Shown one piece after another: positions 47,708-58,400 of a DNA stretch of 64,000 bases (position 1 is the first letter of the stretch; each line of letters begins with the position of its first letter). Position numbers and translations under genes: made by a program. The stretch spans positions 868,001 to 932,000 of the forward strand of contig NC_067205.1 of the NCBI RefSeq assembly GCF_026262505.1, given 5' to 3'. The notes beneath the pieces were generated by a model that ran no database searches, had not been told where the DNA came from, and saw only the letters and a list, made by a program, of their open reading frames with translations. This DNA comes from Trichomonas vaginalis G3 (Eukaryota; Parabasalia; Trichomonadida; Trichomonadidae).

Positions 47708-50593
47708 TTAAATAAATGGCATACAACATCCATTTTCACAACATACAGCCTTAGTGTGTGCTCCTGTTAATGCAGTCTTACCAATTGTTAAGCGAGTCAT
47801 TGACCCGTTTTTAAGTTGTAAATTAATATTTTGACCATCAAATATCACTTTATCATTTATTATATCCAAATATTTTTTAGGTGTTAATTGCTTATTTTGT
47901 CTTAAACTAACACCCTTCATTTTTTGTGCAATCTTTTTAAAATCACTTCCATCAATTGAACCGTTGAATGATGTATAACACTTAGGACATAAAGCAACCA
48001 TGTTATCACCTTGTTTCTCAATTGCTAAACCCAATAATTTTTTCTCATGTGCTTTTTCTTCAGCTTTATTCTTTAATTTAGGTTTAAATTTCTCATCAAA
48101 ACAAAAGAAATCAAATGGTGCGAATTTGAAAATGTTTTTATCATAAAATTGTTTATCGGTAACAATTGCTTGAAATGCTTGAGTGTTAGGAAGATTTGGG
48201 TCGCCAGCGATTGCCCAATAAGATGAATCAGTATCACCTTCAATGAAATGAAAACGATTAACATTCATGCATTTATACATAAAATCATAAATGAAAACCA
48301 AATACCAGTATTTAGCATTATCTAAAGTGAAGAATGCCTCTTGTAAACATGTATCACATCTATAAAATCTATCTTTAAGCATCACTTGATATGTATCTTC
48401 ACCTATTTCTCTTATGTTTTTAAGCTTATTTGACATACATGCAACGCGTGCCTTCTGTGCATTCATTATTTTAGTCTTTGCGTAATTTTGTGTATTCATT
48501 GCATCGTAACCATATGATCCATTAAGTGAAATTTTGCAAAATAAACTTTTTCCTTTATTTCCTTCTAATTCAGCCTTTTGTCTTTCGTTCATAAATTTGT
48601 TCGCAAATTCATTAAAACAAGTATTTTTCGTAAATGTTAAAATTGATTGAATATCATCGATAATAAAATTAAACCTGTCGATTAGATACCATAGATAATA
48701 AGAAGAAAATGGTTGATATTGGTTGTATGTTGATGCTAATTGAGTTAATTTTCTCTGTTTCTGGTCAACTGGTAAATTGTTTGATTTCATGTAATTATAC
48801 ATAAAACTGCCAATTGTTTTTTCATCTGTGATAATATCTAAGTTTCTTATTATCGGTAAAAAGTTTATGTAATCATTAATGTATTTTTCATCAATGTGAC
48901 CCTTTACTTCAGCCACGAATAAAGTATTTTTCTTCTTAATTATTCCCAGTGCTTTTGCTTTCTTTGTTGCTGTATCACAAATGATAACACCATTCAATCT
49001 TCCCGGCATATACATTTTATGGTCAGTATATTGAATGAAATCATGAGGATTAGATGAAAATGATGAAGGATATAATGAATTAAAGTCAACACCAACGAAA
49101 TGAGTCATAATGTTGGTGGTGTCCTCATTTGATACAGTTTTAGTTTCTGGACTATATGAAAGTTTATTAATGTGCGTGATTCCTTTAAGATTTACTCTAT
49201 GTTGAACATTTGATAAACCACCAGTAATTCCATTACGGAGAATGTGATAAGCTTCAACTGAATCTAAAGTCATTGGTAAATTATTTTTTAATGCGTAATT
49301 TCTTAAATTGATTCTTAAACGTTGAACATCTTCATCTTTATTTGATTTTACGACATTGCAATAACAACACATTAACTGACAATTTTCTTTGGTATGTGGT
49401 TTTTCATTATCGATTCTATCTAATGTTGGTTTATTTGCATATGTAAACGCTTTACCACACATTTTGCATTTAGATGAAAGGATTAAATCGTGATAGTATT
49501 GAAAATCATCCATTGAAACATTATTTTTAGTATCCCTTTCTGCTTTTTCATCTTGTTTCTTATATGATTCAATTTTATATTTCCAATACTTTTTCGTTAA
49601 TTCAAAACTTGATTCTATCTCTTCCTCAGGATATTTTTCATTAGGATTAAAGTCTTTATATGCTAAAGCGTAACGAATCATTGAAGCATTCGATGATAAA
49701 GAAAGATTATGAAGCATGTCAATTTTATAAACAAATGTTTCTTCAATAATTTTATCAATTGGGTCAATCATAATTTCAACATCTTTATTGCAATAATGAA
49801 TAAAATATTCTAATCTATTCTTAAAATTTTTAGCATCGTTGAGATATATTTGATAATCACTATCTGATATAGTTTCTTGAGTTAATGCTGAATAAAATGA
49901 ATCTTTCGTGAATGGTTCCTCTTTATATAATTCTTCTTCGTAATTTTCCCATGTGATGAATTGATAAGGGAAAAAGGATTTAACACGTGATTTATTGTTT
50001 CCGAAATCTTGAGTGAATTGGTCTAATGTCCCACCCGCTATATAATTTCTGATGTCAATAAATCTCAATTCATATGGAACGTTTGTTTTCTTTACAATGA
50101 TTTGCTTAAATTGTGAAGATGAACCCAGCATTGATTTTATTTTCCATTTTGCAGTGTTTAAATCACGAAGAATTAAATTTAAATCAAACTTTCCCGAATT
50201 AAAACCTATGATATTCACTTTATTGAATTCCTCATCTAGAAGTTCTTTAAATGCTTCCTTCTGTTTTTCATTTAATGTATGAGACAAAGTCCCCGCCGTT
50301 TGGTCCGTTTGCGACTTCATTAATTCTTCATATTGTTCAATATTTGATTTAGCAACTAATGAACAGGTTGAAAATAAAAACTCAATCCAATCAGAAATAA
50401 AAGAATCACTCGAAGTTAAGCAAAAATTCCTCGTATATGTTTTATCATTTAATTTAACCGTTGATGATACCATGAATGGTTTTAAGTAAGCGTTCAAAGT
50501 TGCACACTCAGAAAGTTGTAATTCTTCTTTAGTCTCTAATGTTTCGAAGTCAAAAGTAATATAATATCTTGTCGGTTGATAATATTCCTGCAA
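47708..50593 (-). CDS. Protein-primed DNA polymerase B with internal HNH module
   Basis: The open frame of 961 residues shows the exonuclease motifs ITFDFETLE (about 11-19), GFNSGKFDLNLIL (about 139-151) and a YCNKDVEIM segment (about 280). The polymerase motifs follow: VGVDFNSLYPSSF (motif A, about 498-510), KISLNGSYGYDAM (motif B, about 687-699) and EGDTDSSYW (motif C, about 784-792). Between exonuclease and palm, at about 372-420, sits CKMCGKAF, LDRIDNEKPHTKENCQLMCC and YCN, a zinc-binding HNH nuclease signature. Family role: replication of the linear element. No in-frame ATG precedes the open part, so the start is uncertain and the gene may not be complete. Confidence 0.88.
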   Translation of the reverse strand: MQEYYQPTRYYITFDFETLETKEELQLSECATLNAYLKPFMVSSTVKLNDKTYTRNFCLTSSDSFISDWIEFLFSTCSLVAKSNIEQYEELMKSQTDQTAGTLSHTLNEKQKEAFKELLDEEFNKVNIIGFNSGKFDLNLILRDLNTAKWKIKSMLGSSSQFKQIIVKKTNVPYELRFIDIRNYIAGGTLDQFTQDFGNNKSRVKSFFPYQFITWENYEEELYKEEPFTKDSFYSALTQETISDSDYQIYLNDAKNFKNRLEYFIHYCNKDVEIMIDPIDKIIEETFVYKIDMLHNLSLSSNASMIRYALAYKDFNPNEKYPEEEIESSFELTKKYWKYKIESYKKQDEKAERDTKNNVSMDDFQYYHDLILSSKCKMCGKAFTYANKPTLDRIDNEKPHTKENCQLMCCYCNVVKSNKDEDVQRLRINLRNYALKNNLPMTLDSVEAYHILRNGITGGLSNVQHRVNLKGITHINKLSYSPETKTVSNEDTTNIMTHFVGVDFNSLYPSSFSSNPHDFIQYTDHKMYMPGRLNGVIICDTATKKAKALGIIKKKNTLFVAEVKGHIDEKYINDYINFLPIIRNLDIITDEKTIGSFMYNYMKSNNLPVDQKQRKLTQLASTYNQYQPFSSYYLWYLIDRFNFIIDDIQSILTFTKNTCFNEFANKFMNERQKAELEGNKGKSLFCKISLNGSYGYDAMNTQNYAKTKIMNAQKARVACMSNKLKNIREIGEDTYQVMLKDRFYRCDTCLQEAFFTLDNAKYWYLVFIYDFMYKCMNVNRFHFIEGDTDSSYWAIAGDPNLPNTQAFQAIVTDKQFYDKNIFKFAPFDFFCFDEKFKPKLKNKAEEKAHEKKLLGLAIEKQGDNMVALCPKCYTSFNGSIDGSDFKKIAQKMKGVSLRQNKQLTPKKYLDIINDKVIFDGQNINLQLKNGSMTRLTIGKTALTGAHTKAVCCENGCCMPFI

Positions 50594-50601
50594 ATTATGA
50601 G

Positions 50602-50865
50602 CTAATAACCACTGATATTTATGTCCACGTCTTCTGGTTGAGGATCACAATAATAGAAATCAATATTAACATTTAACATTCTCGCTAATCTCTCACTTTC
50701 TGATGAAATGTCAAACCCTTCATATGAATCTATTGCTTCATTTAAATAACTTCTACGAGTTTTAGGATTAACACCATCAGGAATGTTATAGAAGCGTTTA
50801 AATAACCTTCTACCTTCTGCTCTATTTTGATTATCATTCATTTTAGCTGTTCCGTTTTTGTTCAT
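50602..50865 (-). CDS. Small protein (87 aa) abutting the polymerase gene
   Basis: ATG at 50863-50865; the product starts MNKNGTAKMNDNQNRAEGRR and is helical with YNIPDGVNPKTRRSYLNEAI and SSESERLARMLNVNIDFYYC. It ends just upstream of the polymerase frame on the same strand. It could be a separate small gene or related to the N-terminal region of the polymerase; I cannot decide by eye. Confidence 0.5.
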   Translation of the reverse strand: MNKNGTAKMNDNQNRAEGRRLFKRFYNIPDGVNPKTRRSYLNEAIDSYEGFDISSESERLARMLNVNIDFYYCDPQPEDVDINISGY

Positions 50866-50914
50866 TTATGTAAGAATAAAAAATTAAAAAATAAATAAAA
50901 ATAAAGTTTATTTT

Positions 50915-51350
50915 TTAAAGCCCATAAAATGAATTAAGAACACATAAATTTTTATCATTTGCGACGTGACGAATACATTTTAATTTACTCAAGAATGCGT
51001 ACCCTGATACATTAAATCTAATTCCTGTCTTATTTAATTTCACAACTTTGAAAAGGAATGTATGAATAGCTATAAAATGATGAGAAGATGTTTTATGGGT
51101 TGCTTCCATTTTTTCTGAAATAAATGAATAAATATAATGTTTATAAGTTTTCATATCTTTTATATTCTTAATAACGAATGGTATAGACCTTTCCACTTCG
51201 TCTTCCTTCGGTGCTGTTCTTTCATATGAAACATTATTGGTATCTTCAATAATGAAACCACAATCACACAAAATTTTATATGTTCCAATGGTTTCTTTTG
51301 ATATTTTATCTAATAAATCAAAAACTTTATCAACACCTGTGCATTTATTT
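50915..51350 (-). pseudogene. Truncated Polinton B gene at its right edge
   Basis: The frame contains KETIGTYKILCDCGFIIEDT, TYKHYIYSFISEKMEATHKT and HHFIAIHTFLFKVVKLNKTG, and ends VLNSFYGL. Toward 51350 it is open with no ATG and then meets sequence that no longer looks like the element, so the gene is probably cut by the element edge. Mixed alpha/beta composition with a Cys pair (CDC). No family is recognised. Confidence 0.45.
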
Positions 51351-51695
51351 AATTAATTTTATTATTTTAATTATTTGATCATTAAGTCTCATTGTTTTAC
51401 AACATCCCCATTCTCTCATTATCTTCGTTTAAATTAATATCTATTTTTAGATTTATTATTATATGAACTTTTGTTTAGGTTCTTTTAAAATAAGTTTCTT
51501 TGCGAGAATTAATTATTTTTTGTTTTCCTAAACTTACACATTTATAATGAACATTCAAGCTAAATCGACATTGTTTTGATAATTAAATATGCATTTAATG
51601 AAAATATTAATTGTCACTTTTTATATTTGTTAATGAAAATGATTTTTAAGTTATAAGGTGCCATAACAATTGACAAAGAGTTATACATTTGTACA
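51351..51695. other. Host spacer, no gene seen
   Basis: AT-rich. No credible frame and no terminal repeat like that of either Polinton. Confidence 0.5.
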
Positions 51696-51699
51696 AACA

Positions 51700-52597
51700 C
51701 ATTTGTACACACTAGCATATTGTAGCAGTTTATATTACAAATAAAGATTCGCTTTATTTTACGAGTTTCAAATTTAGATCTGAACCATGTTGAAGATCTT
51801 TCAAATCAATACGACAAATACATTTGTATACACTAGCATATTGTAGCAGTTTATATTACAAATAAAGATTCGCTTTATTTTACGAGTTTCAAATTTAGAT
51901 CTGAACCATGTTGAAGATCTTTCAAATCAATACGACAAATACATTTGTATACACTAGCATATTGTAGCAGTTTATATTACAAATAAAGATTCGCTTTATT
52001 TTACGAGTTTCAAATTTAGATCTGAACCATGTTGAAGATCTTTCAAATCAATACGACAAATACATTTGTATACACTAGCATATTGTAGCAGTTTATATTA
52101 CAAATAAAGATTCGCTTTATTTTACGAGTTTCAAATTTAGATCTGAACCATGTTGAAGATCTTTCAAATCAATACGACAAATACATTTGTATACACTAGC
52201 ATATTGTAGCAGTTTATATTACAAATAAAGATTCGCTTTATTTTACGAGTTTCAAATTTAGATCTGAACCATGTTGAAGATCTTTCAAATCAATACGACA
52301 AATACATTTGTATACACTAGCATATTGTAGCAGTTTATATTACAAATAAAGATTCGCTTTATTTTACGAGTTTCAAATTTAGATCTGAACCATGTTGAAG
52401 ATCTTTCAAATCAATACGACAAATACATTTGTATACACTAGCATATTGTAGCAGTTTATATTACAAATAAAGATTCGCTTTATTTTACGAGTTTCAAATT
52501 TAGATCTGAACCATGTTGAAGATCTTTCAAATCAATACGACAAATACATTTGTATACACTAGCATATTGTAGCAGTTTATATTACAAATAAAAATTC
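51700..52597. repeat. Tandem array, 121-bp period, about 7.4 copies
   Basis: CACTAGCATATTGTAGCAGT starts at 51710, 51831, 51952, 52073, 52194, 52315, 52436 and 52557, exactly 121 bp apart. Inner copies are identical; the first differs slightly (GTACACAC for GTATACAC) and the last is cut. The unit shares no sequence with the arrays at 27.1 and 45.0 kb. Confidence 0.95.
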
Positions 52598-53094
52598 GGT
52601 ATTTATTTTTATAACTTATTTTTTATTACATAGATTTTAATTCTAACCGAAAAATATTTCTAATCTATTTATATACATGTATTTTACTTAATGACATTGA
52701 TGATATATGCAATTTATATGCACGTTTATCAATTATCAATATGAGCCATTGTATTGTTCATGGTAGTAATATTTGAATTTTAATAGTTGTTATCAACACC
52801 ACGTAGCTTTTTGTCCTAAATTTATACTATTTGGTTCCGAAATAAGATTATAAATTTTTAAATTTAAATTCGACTTTTAAATACACTACTGATCGATTGC
52901 TTATATTGAGTTTCTGCTTTGCAAACAAGTTGAGGTTATAATTGTAAGTTTATTTGTATGAAATAAGAAATAATATATGTGACATTTGGATTTTATGCTA
53001 CCATTTTTCTAAACAGGTGGTAGTGAGTCATTCACTTAAATATTGAGTAATCTTCAATAATGTGTAACGAAGATTTCTCTGAAACCATTAAAAT
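52598..53094. other. Host spacer, no gene seen
   Basis: AT-rich DNA without a credible frame or a repeat that I can detect. Confidence 0.5.
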
Positions 53095-53258
53095 AACGTA
53101 TATAAATAATCGTATGTCAAAATGTGTGCCTATTTCAATTTTGCACACATTTTGACAGAAATTTGAATGAAATTTAGAGGTTTTTCTTCAAATTTGAATG
53201 ATGCTTGTCAGAAAAAGTGTCAAAATGTGTGCAAATGTGTGCTATGTTTTTTTCTCAA
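53095..53258 (-). mobile_element. Diverged solo end of the inverted-repeat transposon family
   Basis: Read on the minus strand this segment aligns with the first 160 bp of the arms at 29045 and 32925: a GCACACATTTGCACACATTT block, a GACACTTTTT stretch, a hairpin with arms TGTCAAAATGTGTGC and GCACACATTTTGACA, and GACATACGATTATTTATATA. It ends TTTCTC on the plus strand, like the CTC terminus of the full element. No matching left end is seen nearby, so it is a solo or truncated copy. Confidence 0.7.
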
Positions 53259-53930
53259 AGAAATTTTTTAGACTTCGACAAAAAATTTTTAAAATTTTTA
53301 TCTGAATCTCGGTGATACATGAAACTAATTCCATTAAGCTTTAATTTCAAAACGAATAAATTAACTCAATCTGAATAGTTATACTCAATCTCAGAATAGT
53401 TAATCTGACTTGGCAACATTTCACTAACAAATGCGTGTTTTTCTGTATCGACCTGCTTTCCGTCATATATTTCCAGAGATTATTCTCTTGTTGTTTTTCA
53501 CCATTAGTTTTATCTTGTTTACTATCAAAATCGTCAATTTTGATAGAAAGGTGGTTCTGAAAACATAAAGAAAAATCTGTAAATAGGACAATATAAATGA
53601 GAAGGATTTTATTTCTTAGATAATTCTATTATAGCTTTTTAAGGATTCTTTGATTCATAAATTTCCGAAGATCTCAATTTAGATCAAATGATTTTGGAAA
53701 AATACTCTTTTCGATTGGCAATAATAGTAATTTTACAACTTTAAGCATTCTTCTCTCCATGAAAAACTTTCAACTGTTGGAGTGAGGGATTTTTCTTCTC
53801 TATAAATCAGTTGAAGATAGCCTATATTAATTCTTTTCGACTTCTTTTGATGTTTTCAGAAAATTTACACTTTTTCGACGTTTTGTCAGGGGCGTGAAGC
53901 GACCCAAAAATGTCGGAAAAGCGTAATTCT
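53259..53930. other. Host spacer, no gene seen
   Basis: AT-rich with only short frames. Nothing supportable. Confidence 0.5.
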
Positions 53931-54004
53931 CAGATATATGATTATTTTTGCTTTTAATGCCGAACAGCATTTGAATCAAAAATAATCGTATGTCTGAGAA
54001 TTTT
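53931..54004. repeat. Imperfect hairpin with the CATACGATTATTTT motif
   Basis: AATTCTCAGATATATGATTA plus TTTTTG pairs with CAAAAATAATCGTATGTCTG plus AGAATT across a 26-nt loop. The half AATAATCGTATGTC is the same motif as in the transposon arms. It lies 38 bp downstream of the stop of the 54042 gene and could be a miniature element or serve as a 3' structure. Confidence 0.65.
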
Positions 54005-54041
54005 AGTTTTGCTGAAAAAAATAGTAGAAAATATTTTTACA

Positions 54042-54647
54042 TTATATTTTCCCATCTAAAATATCTCTGTACCATAGATGTTCGTAATCATCATCTTCTA
54101 TCATTTCACTCACTCGATCCGGCTCATTTCCAATATAATAAGTTCCAAAAATAGGATGCCAAGCATCTCTGATAGCGATTGACAATCTATGGAGAGTTTC
54201 AAGATTGTAAAGAGCCATTTCATGTGTGTCTGGATCTCTGATCAAAAAGTCTTCCCTTTTAGCTTTATCAACATCTTCTTGGACACGCTTTAGTTCATCT
54301 TCAGACAAAATTCCTTTATGTCGTGGTATGAAAACATGTTTCATATAGGTTTTGAAAGCTTGATAGTATCTCAAATCGATGTTTGTTCCAGCTCTGAATT
54401 GATATTGTTTTGCTTTCCAGAGTGTTTTAGTGTACAAACCAGGAAAGGTCTCTTCGAATGCGAAAGATAAATGAATAAAGAGAAAGTACTCATGTTTTTT
54501 TCTTACTTCGTTCTTCTTTTTGAAATTTGATAATTTACGTTCTGGCCATTTACCAAATGATAAAGGATCAATTTTATACATATATCTTAATACAAATTTT
54601 TCGAAAAAGCCATACTCTTCCCATATCTCAGATTGCTTGTGATGCAT
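54042..54647 (-). CDS. Host protein of 201 aa, unknown
   Basis: The ATG at 54645-54647 opens a 201-residue frame with codon use unlike the Polintons. The product (MHHKQSEIWEEYGFFEKFVL at the start) is rich in aromatic residues and charged helices, with DPLSFGKWPERKLSNFKKKN, a LYNLETLHRLSIAIRDAWHP segment and an acidic end (MIEDDDYEHLWYRDILDGKI). No signal peptide or membrane segment. I do not recognise a family. Length and steady coding character suggest a real gene. Confidence 0.65.
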   Translation of the reverse strand: MHHKQSEIWEEYGFFEKFVLRYMYKIDPLSFGKWPERKLSNFKKKNEVRKKHEYFLFIHLSFAFEETFPGLYTKTLWKAKQYQFRAGTNIDLRYYQAFKTYMKHVFIPRHKGILSEDELKRVQEDVDKAKREDFLIRDPDTHEMALYNLETLHRLSIAIRDAWHPIFGTYYIGNEPDRVSEMIEDDDYEHLWYRDILDGKI

Positions 54648-55442
54648 TATAAATTTTGATCAAATTTTATCGTCATTTAAATTCAATTTTCTATATCTCT
54701 GGGCATCATAGATAACCGGCTAAACATCACAAAAACAACCTTATTAGAACTCAAATGTATGAATTATCCTGATTTTAGGTTCTCAATATAGTAGCCTTAA
54801 ATGTACTTTTCTGAAGGTGGTCTATCGTCTATAGGGCATGCTTATATTGAATCCAAGTCAGTCAATAATTTTGAGAGACATATTTATTAATATTGATAAG
54901 TATCATATATAGATCTTGATTTTCTGGTTTTAAATGGCTAAAACGTGATATGCTCTCAAATTTTCAATTTTCCAAATCTTTGGATATCATTGATAACAAA
55001 ATAACACTATATTTTGAATATTTTAGACATTAACAATGGGCTTCGTTTGGCCGGACACTAATATCATTAATGGGAAAGAATAGAGCAATCTTAGACTTAA
55101 AAGAACAAACAACATGTGCTATATATGTATTAATACTGTTAGACTCGATCGAAATATGTGATTATATAAAATGATTTTTTTTTAAATAGTATGCTACTGG
55201 ACTAGCTTAAATCATTAAATATGCTCAAACAATAAACTGATAGACTATTTTCTAGTACAAAATCAAATCTAATAAAATTTACTCATATTTTTTCAGTTAA
55301 AATTGCAATCTTCTCTTGTGGAATTAAAGCTATTAAACAATTAATACCATATCTTTTAATATGCTCAAAATTCAATCAAAAATGAGCATTTATTCAGTTG
55401 AATTCGCACATCATAAAAGTGACAAACATCAAAATCTCTAAT
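54648..55442. other. Divergent intergenic region
   Basis: The spacer separates the 54042 gene (minus) from the giant gene (plus). It is AT-rich with no frame. Just before 55443 the sequence has AAAAGTGAC and TCAAAATCTCTAAT, either of which could include a TCA-type initiator. Confidence 0.4.
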
Positions 55443-58400
55443 ATGGGCCAAAACGAAAAATATCAACCACAGCGTCCCCAAATTGGAGGTATTGAAACTA
55501 CTAAATCTATTATTAAAGATCTTGTTACCTATTGTAGGACTAATATGATCCTATTTCAGATTTTACTGAAAAAAATCATAAGTCTGAAAACTTATCAAAT
55601 ATCAGACTTCGAGGAATGTTTTGCCGATCTTGCTGAGAAGCCAGTCAGTGAAATTACTAATATTTATTCAATCCATAACGTAATTTTATCCGTTTTATCT
55701 CTGGCAGAGTCAAACAACTACAAGAACGTTACTAAGTGTTTTCTCTACCTATCAATGAACACAGAGCTATTCGCGAATTTCAAATATTACTACTTTGATA
55801 TCTATTCAATCCAAAAACTTGCCAATTGCCAAACTATCGGTAAGTTTTTGAAGTGGTCATTACGCATTGCCTCAAATCCATACTCTGTCATCAAGAGTCC
55901 ATCATTTTATTACGTAATTTTCGATCTTGCCGTAAAAATACCTTCTTTGCTTGGATGCAAGGCAATTGTTGAGTCCAAAGATCCAAAACGTCAAGATTTC
56001 AGCAATCTACTCTTCACAGTTATCAAAGGAAAGCTAATTCGTGTTCAATACCAGAAAAACATCCTTGAATCCGGAGATATCAACACAGAAATCAACGACA
56101 AGAAACTCTATGACTTCCTTACCACAATACCAGCCCTCGCTGCCACTAAAAAAGGTTTCATTCCTTATGTCAAATTTGAACCAAACGAACGAACATTATC
56201 CATTACAGAAAACTGCAACACAGTTATGGGCTTATCCATGTTCTGTGATTTGCCACCTCCATCTCCCTACTTTTCCAAATTATCTCATAAAATTTATGAA
56301 ATTTCGAGGCACGAAGTCATTGTTAACTGCGACCAGATCGACAAATGGTACATATTTGTTGATTACTTGTACAAAGACATGGAGAAATACCAAACGAAAG
56401 ATCTAAATGAGTTAATCTCCAAAACAGAAGACAAATTAGCCTTGGAGAAGTATCTTTTAATGGATTTCACGGAGAGATCACCCATTGCATCCGATTTCAT
56501 CCAGTTCCAAGAGAAGATCAAACAAGAATTATCAAATATCCCACAGTACAACTACAGAAAACTGATTGCAATCATCAATGACAAACAACATAACTATGAA
56601 GTCATACAACGTTACCAGCAAAACGGTCTAATCAATGAAAACGTTGATGACAAGCTGTTGAAACAGTTCACAGACATAAGAGACCAATCAGTTAATTACC
56701 ATCCGCAAGTTGACATAAAAGGACTTTACAAATACGATGAAAATGACAAAAGTCCACTTTCCGGAATAAATTGGATAGAACCAATTGTCAAATATTCCTT
56801 TGTTTGTCGATTAATAAGTGATCTAAAAGATTACCCAGTTCTTGCTTTCGACCAATTGATTGTTATTGATAGGAAATACTTGGAATTCGCTGATGCAATA
56901 TTGTTGAAAGGAGATCAAACGAAAATTGGTGAATTGGAAGATTACGCGACAATGAAAGTTTACGAGGAATATCAAGAAAAACCTGAATTACTCGTTGACA
57001 AGTTATGGCTTGGAAATTTCGATAAATTGAGATCGAATTTCAAGTCTGTGCCTGATTCATGGTATAAATACGCATGCTATCTTATGGATAATTACGCTAT
57101 GGACTCTGATCTAATCTTTCCTCCGAAAAATGTCAATTTGTTCCATAAAATTGCTCAAAAAGGTTTCAAAGCTTTACAAAGTATTGAAAAATTTGAGAGC
57201 ATTGATTTGTCAAAAGTTTACAATTTCAAGCAATACTTTGAAATTATTTCTCCTTTAGTTAAAGACCAAGAGAGTTCTAGTTTCAAACGGTTTAAACTTG
57301 TTTGCGAAACAATAGAAACTCCTGTAAAAATGGATGAACCATTACCTGATGTTTGGTCATATTTACACAGACAATTTGATTTCTATCCTATTGGCAAATG
57401 GCTGAGAAATCACTTCTTCAGTTACGAGAACATCATCAACACACATTTGTTTGAAGACAAAATAACTTTGGCTGTCATTATATTTAGAATCATTTCCAAT
57501 CCAAAAGCTTTACCAAGAGATCCATCAATTAACAGGCAATTCGATGCTTTGATACCTAAATGCAAAGAATTCAATGAATCAATACTTAAATACGAAGGTA
57601 AAGATCAGGATAACAAGATGACATTCACTTTGGAATTAAGCTATTTCGCATTGATGTCAATTTTGGGTTCAGAACCAAGAAATAACTATGATTTGCCACA
57701 TTACGTGTCAGAAGCCTTCAAATATCTGACAAAAAGAATTGATTTAAATCCATGCTTAGAATTCTTTGATTGGGTGTCAATTGTCTACATGTACAGCTAC
57801 CAATTACAGACAAGTGATCTCAGCAAGATTGCAAAACAAATCACATTAGCTAGTGATATTGATACATTGTTGAGATTCAATTTCACTATATTCAGAGATG
57901 ACTGGGAAATTCAAGAATTCTTCACAAAATTCCAGAATGAATTGAAGAGGAAAGTCGAAGATCTCAAGAAACAAAAGAAGAAATTCATTGATGAAATCTC
58001 ACAACTCTATAAATCAGCGGAATGGGATGCAACAATCAAATGGTTTAATGAAATTCATAATTATGAAACATCATATGAATTCTACAAAGTTATTTTGGAA
58101 AATTCTAAATCTGTATTGAGTTTTCCTTTGAAAGAACAGTTTTCTGACATTTGTAAGAATGTTGTACAACAGAATCCAAACGAATACAACTATTTGTTGA
58201 TTCTTTCCAAATACAGCTATTTCTGCTATTTGATAGAAAAAGCGAAATCAATGCATTTGTCTGCTTTGTATTTGTTATTTAAAGATAGAACTGATTCTAA
58301 TTATTCCAAGAAAGAAGTGTTGAAAATCATGTTGTCTATCTATAACAAAGACTACAAAGCACTCGACGAGATACAAAACGAATACAAACTATATTATTAC

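Larger units (their letters stand above)
28750..51350. mobile_element. Polinton/Maverick B, broken but better preserved
   Basis: The span is defined by its genes: capsid protein, packaging ATPase, second capsid-like protein, tail-collar fibre, KilA-N protein, primase-helicase, integrase and protein-primed polymerase. The left edge is placed near GTAGTAGGATAGGAAGGG (about 28754), which resembles the GGTAGTGGGG terminus of Polinton A, but I cannot find its inverted partner on the right, so the right end seems truncated near 51350. A 3.9-kb DNA transposon lies in the first gene. The element is broken, with about 5-8 breaks besides that insertion. Fewer broken genes than in A suggest a younger age. 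Confidence 0.85.

Noticed and set aside
27148-52597. Regular repeats as CRISPR arrays
   Set aside because: The 121-bp units repeat in full with no unique spacers, and the genome is eukaryotic.
55398-55442. Upstream extension of the giant gene to a TTG codon
   Set aside because: A non-ATG start is unlikely in a trichomonad; the ATG at 55443 follows directly and leaves a short leader.
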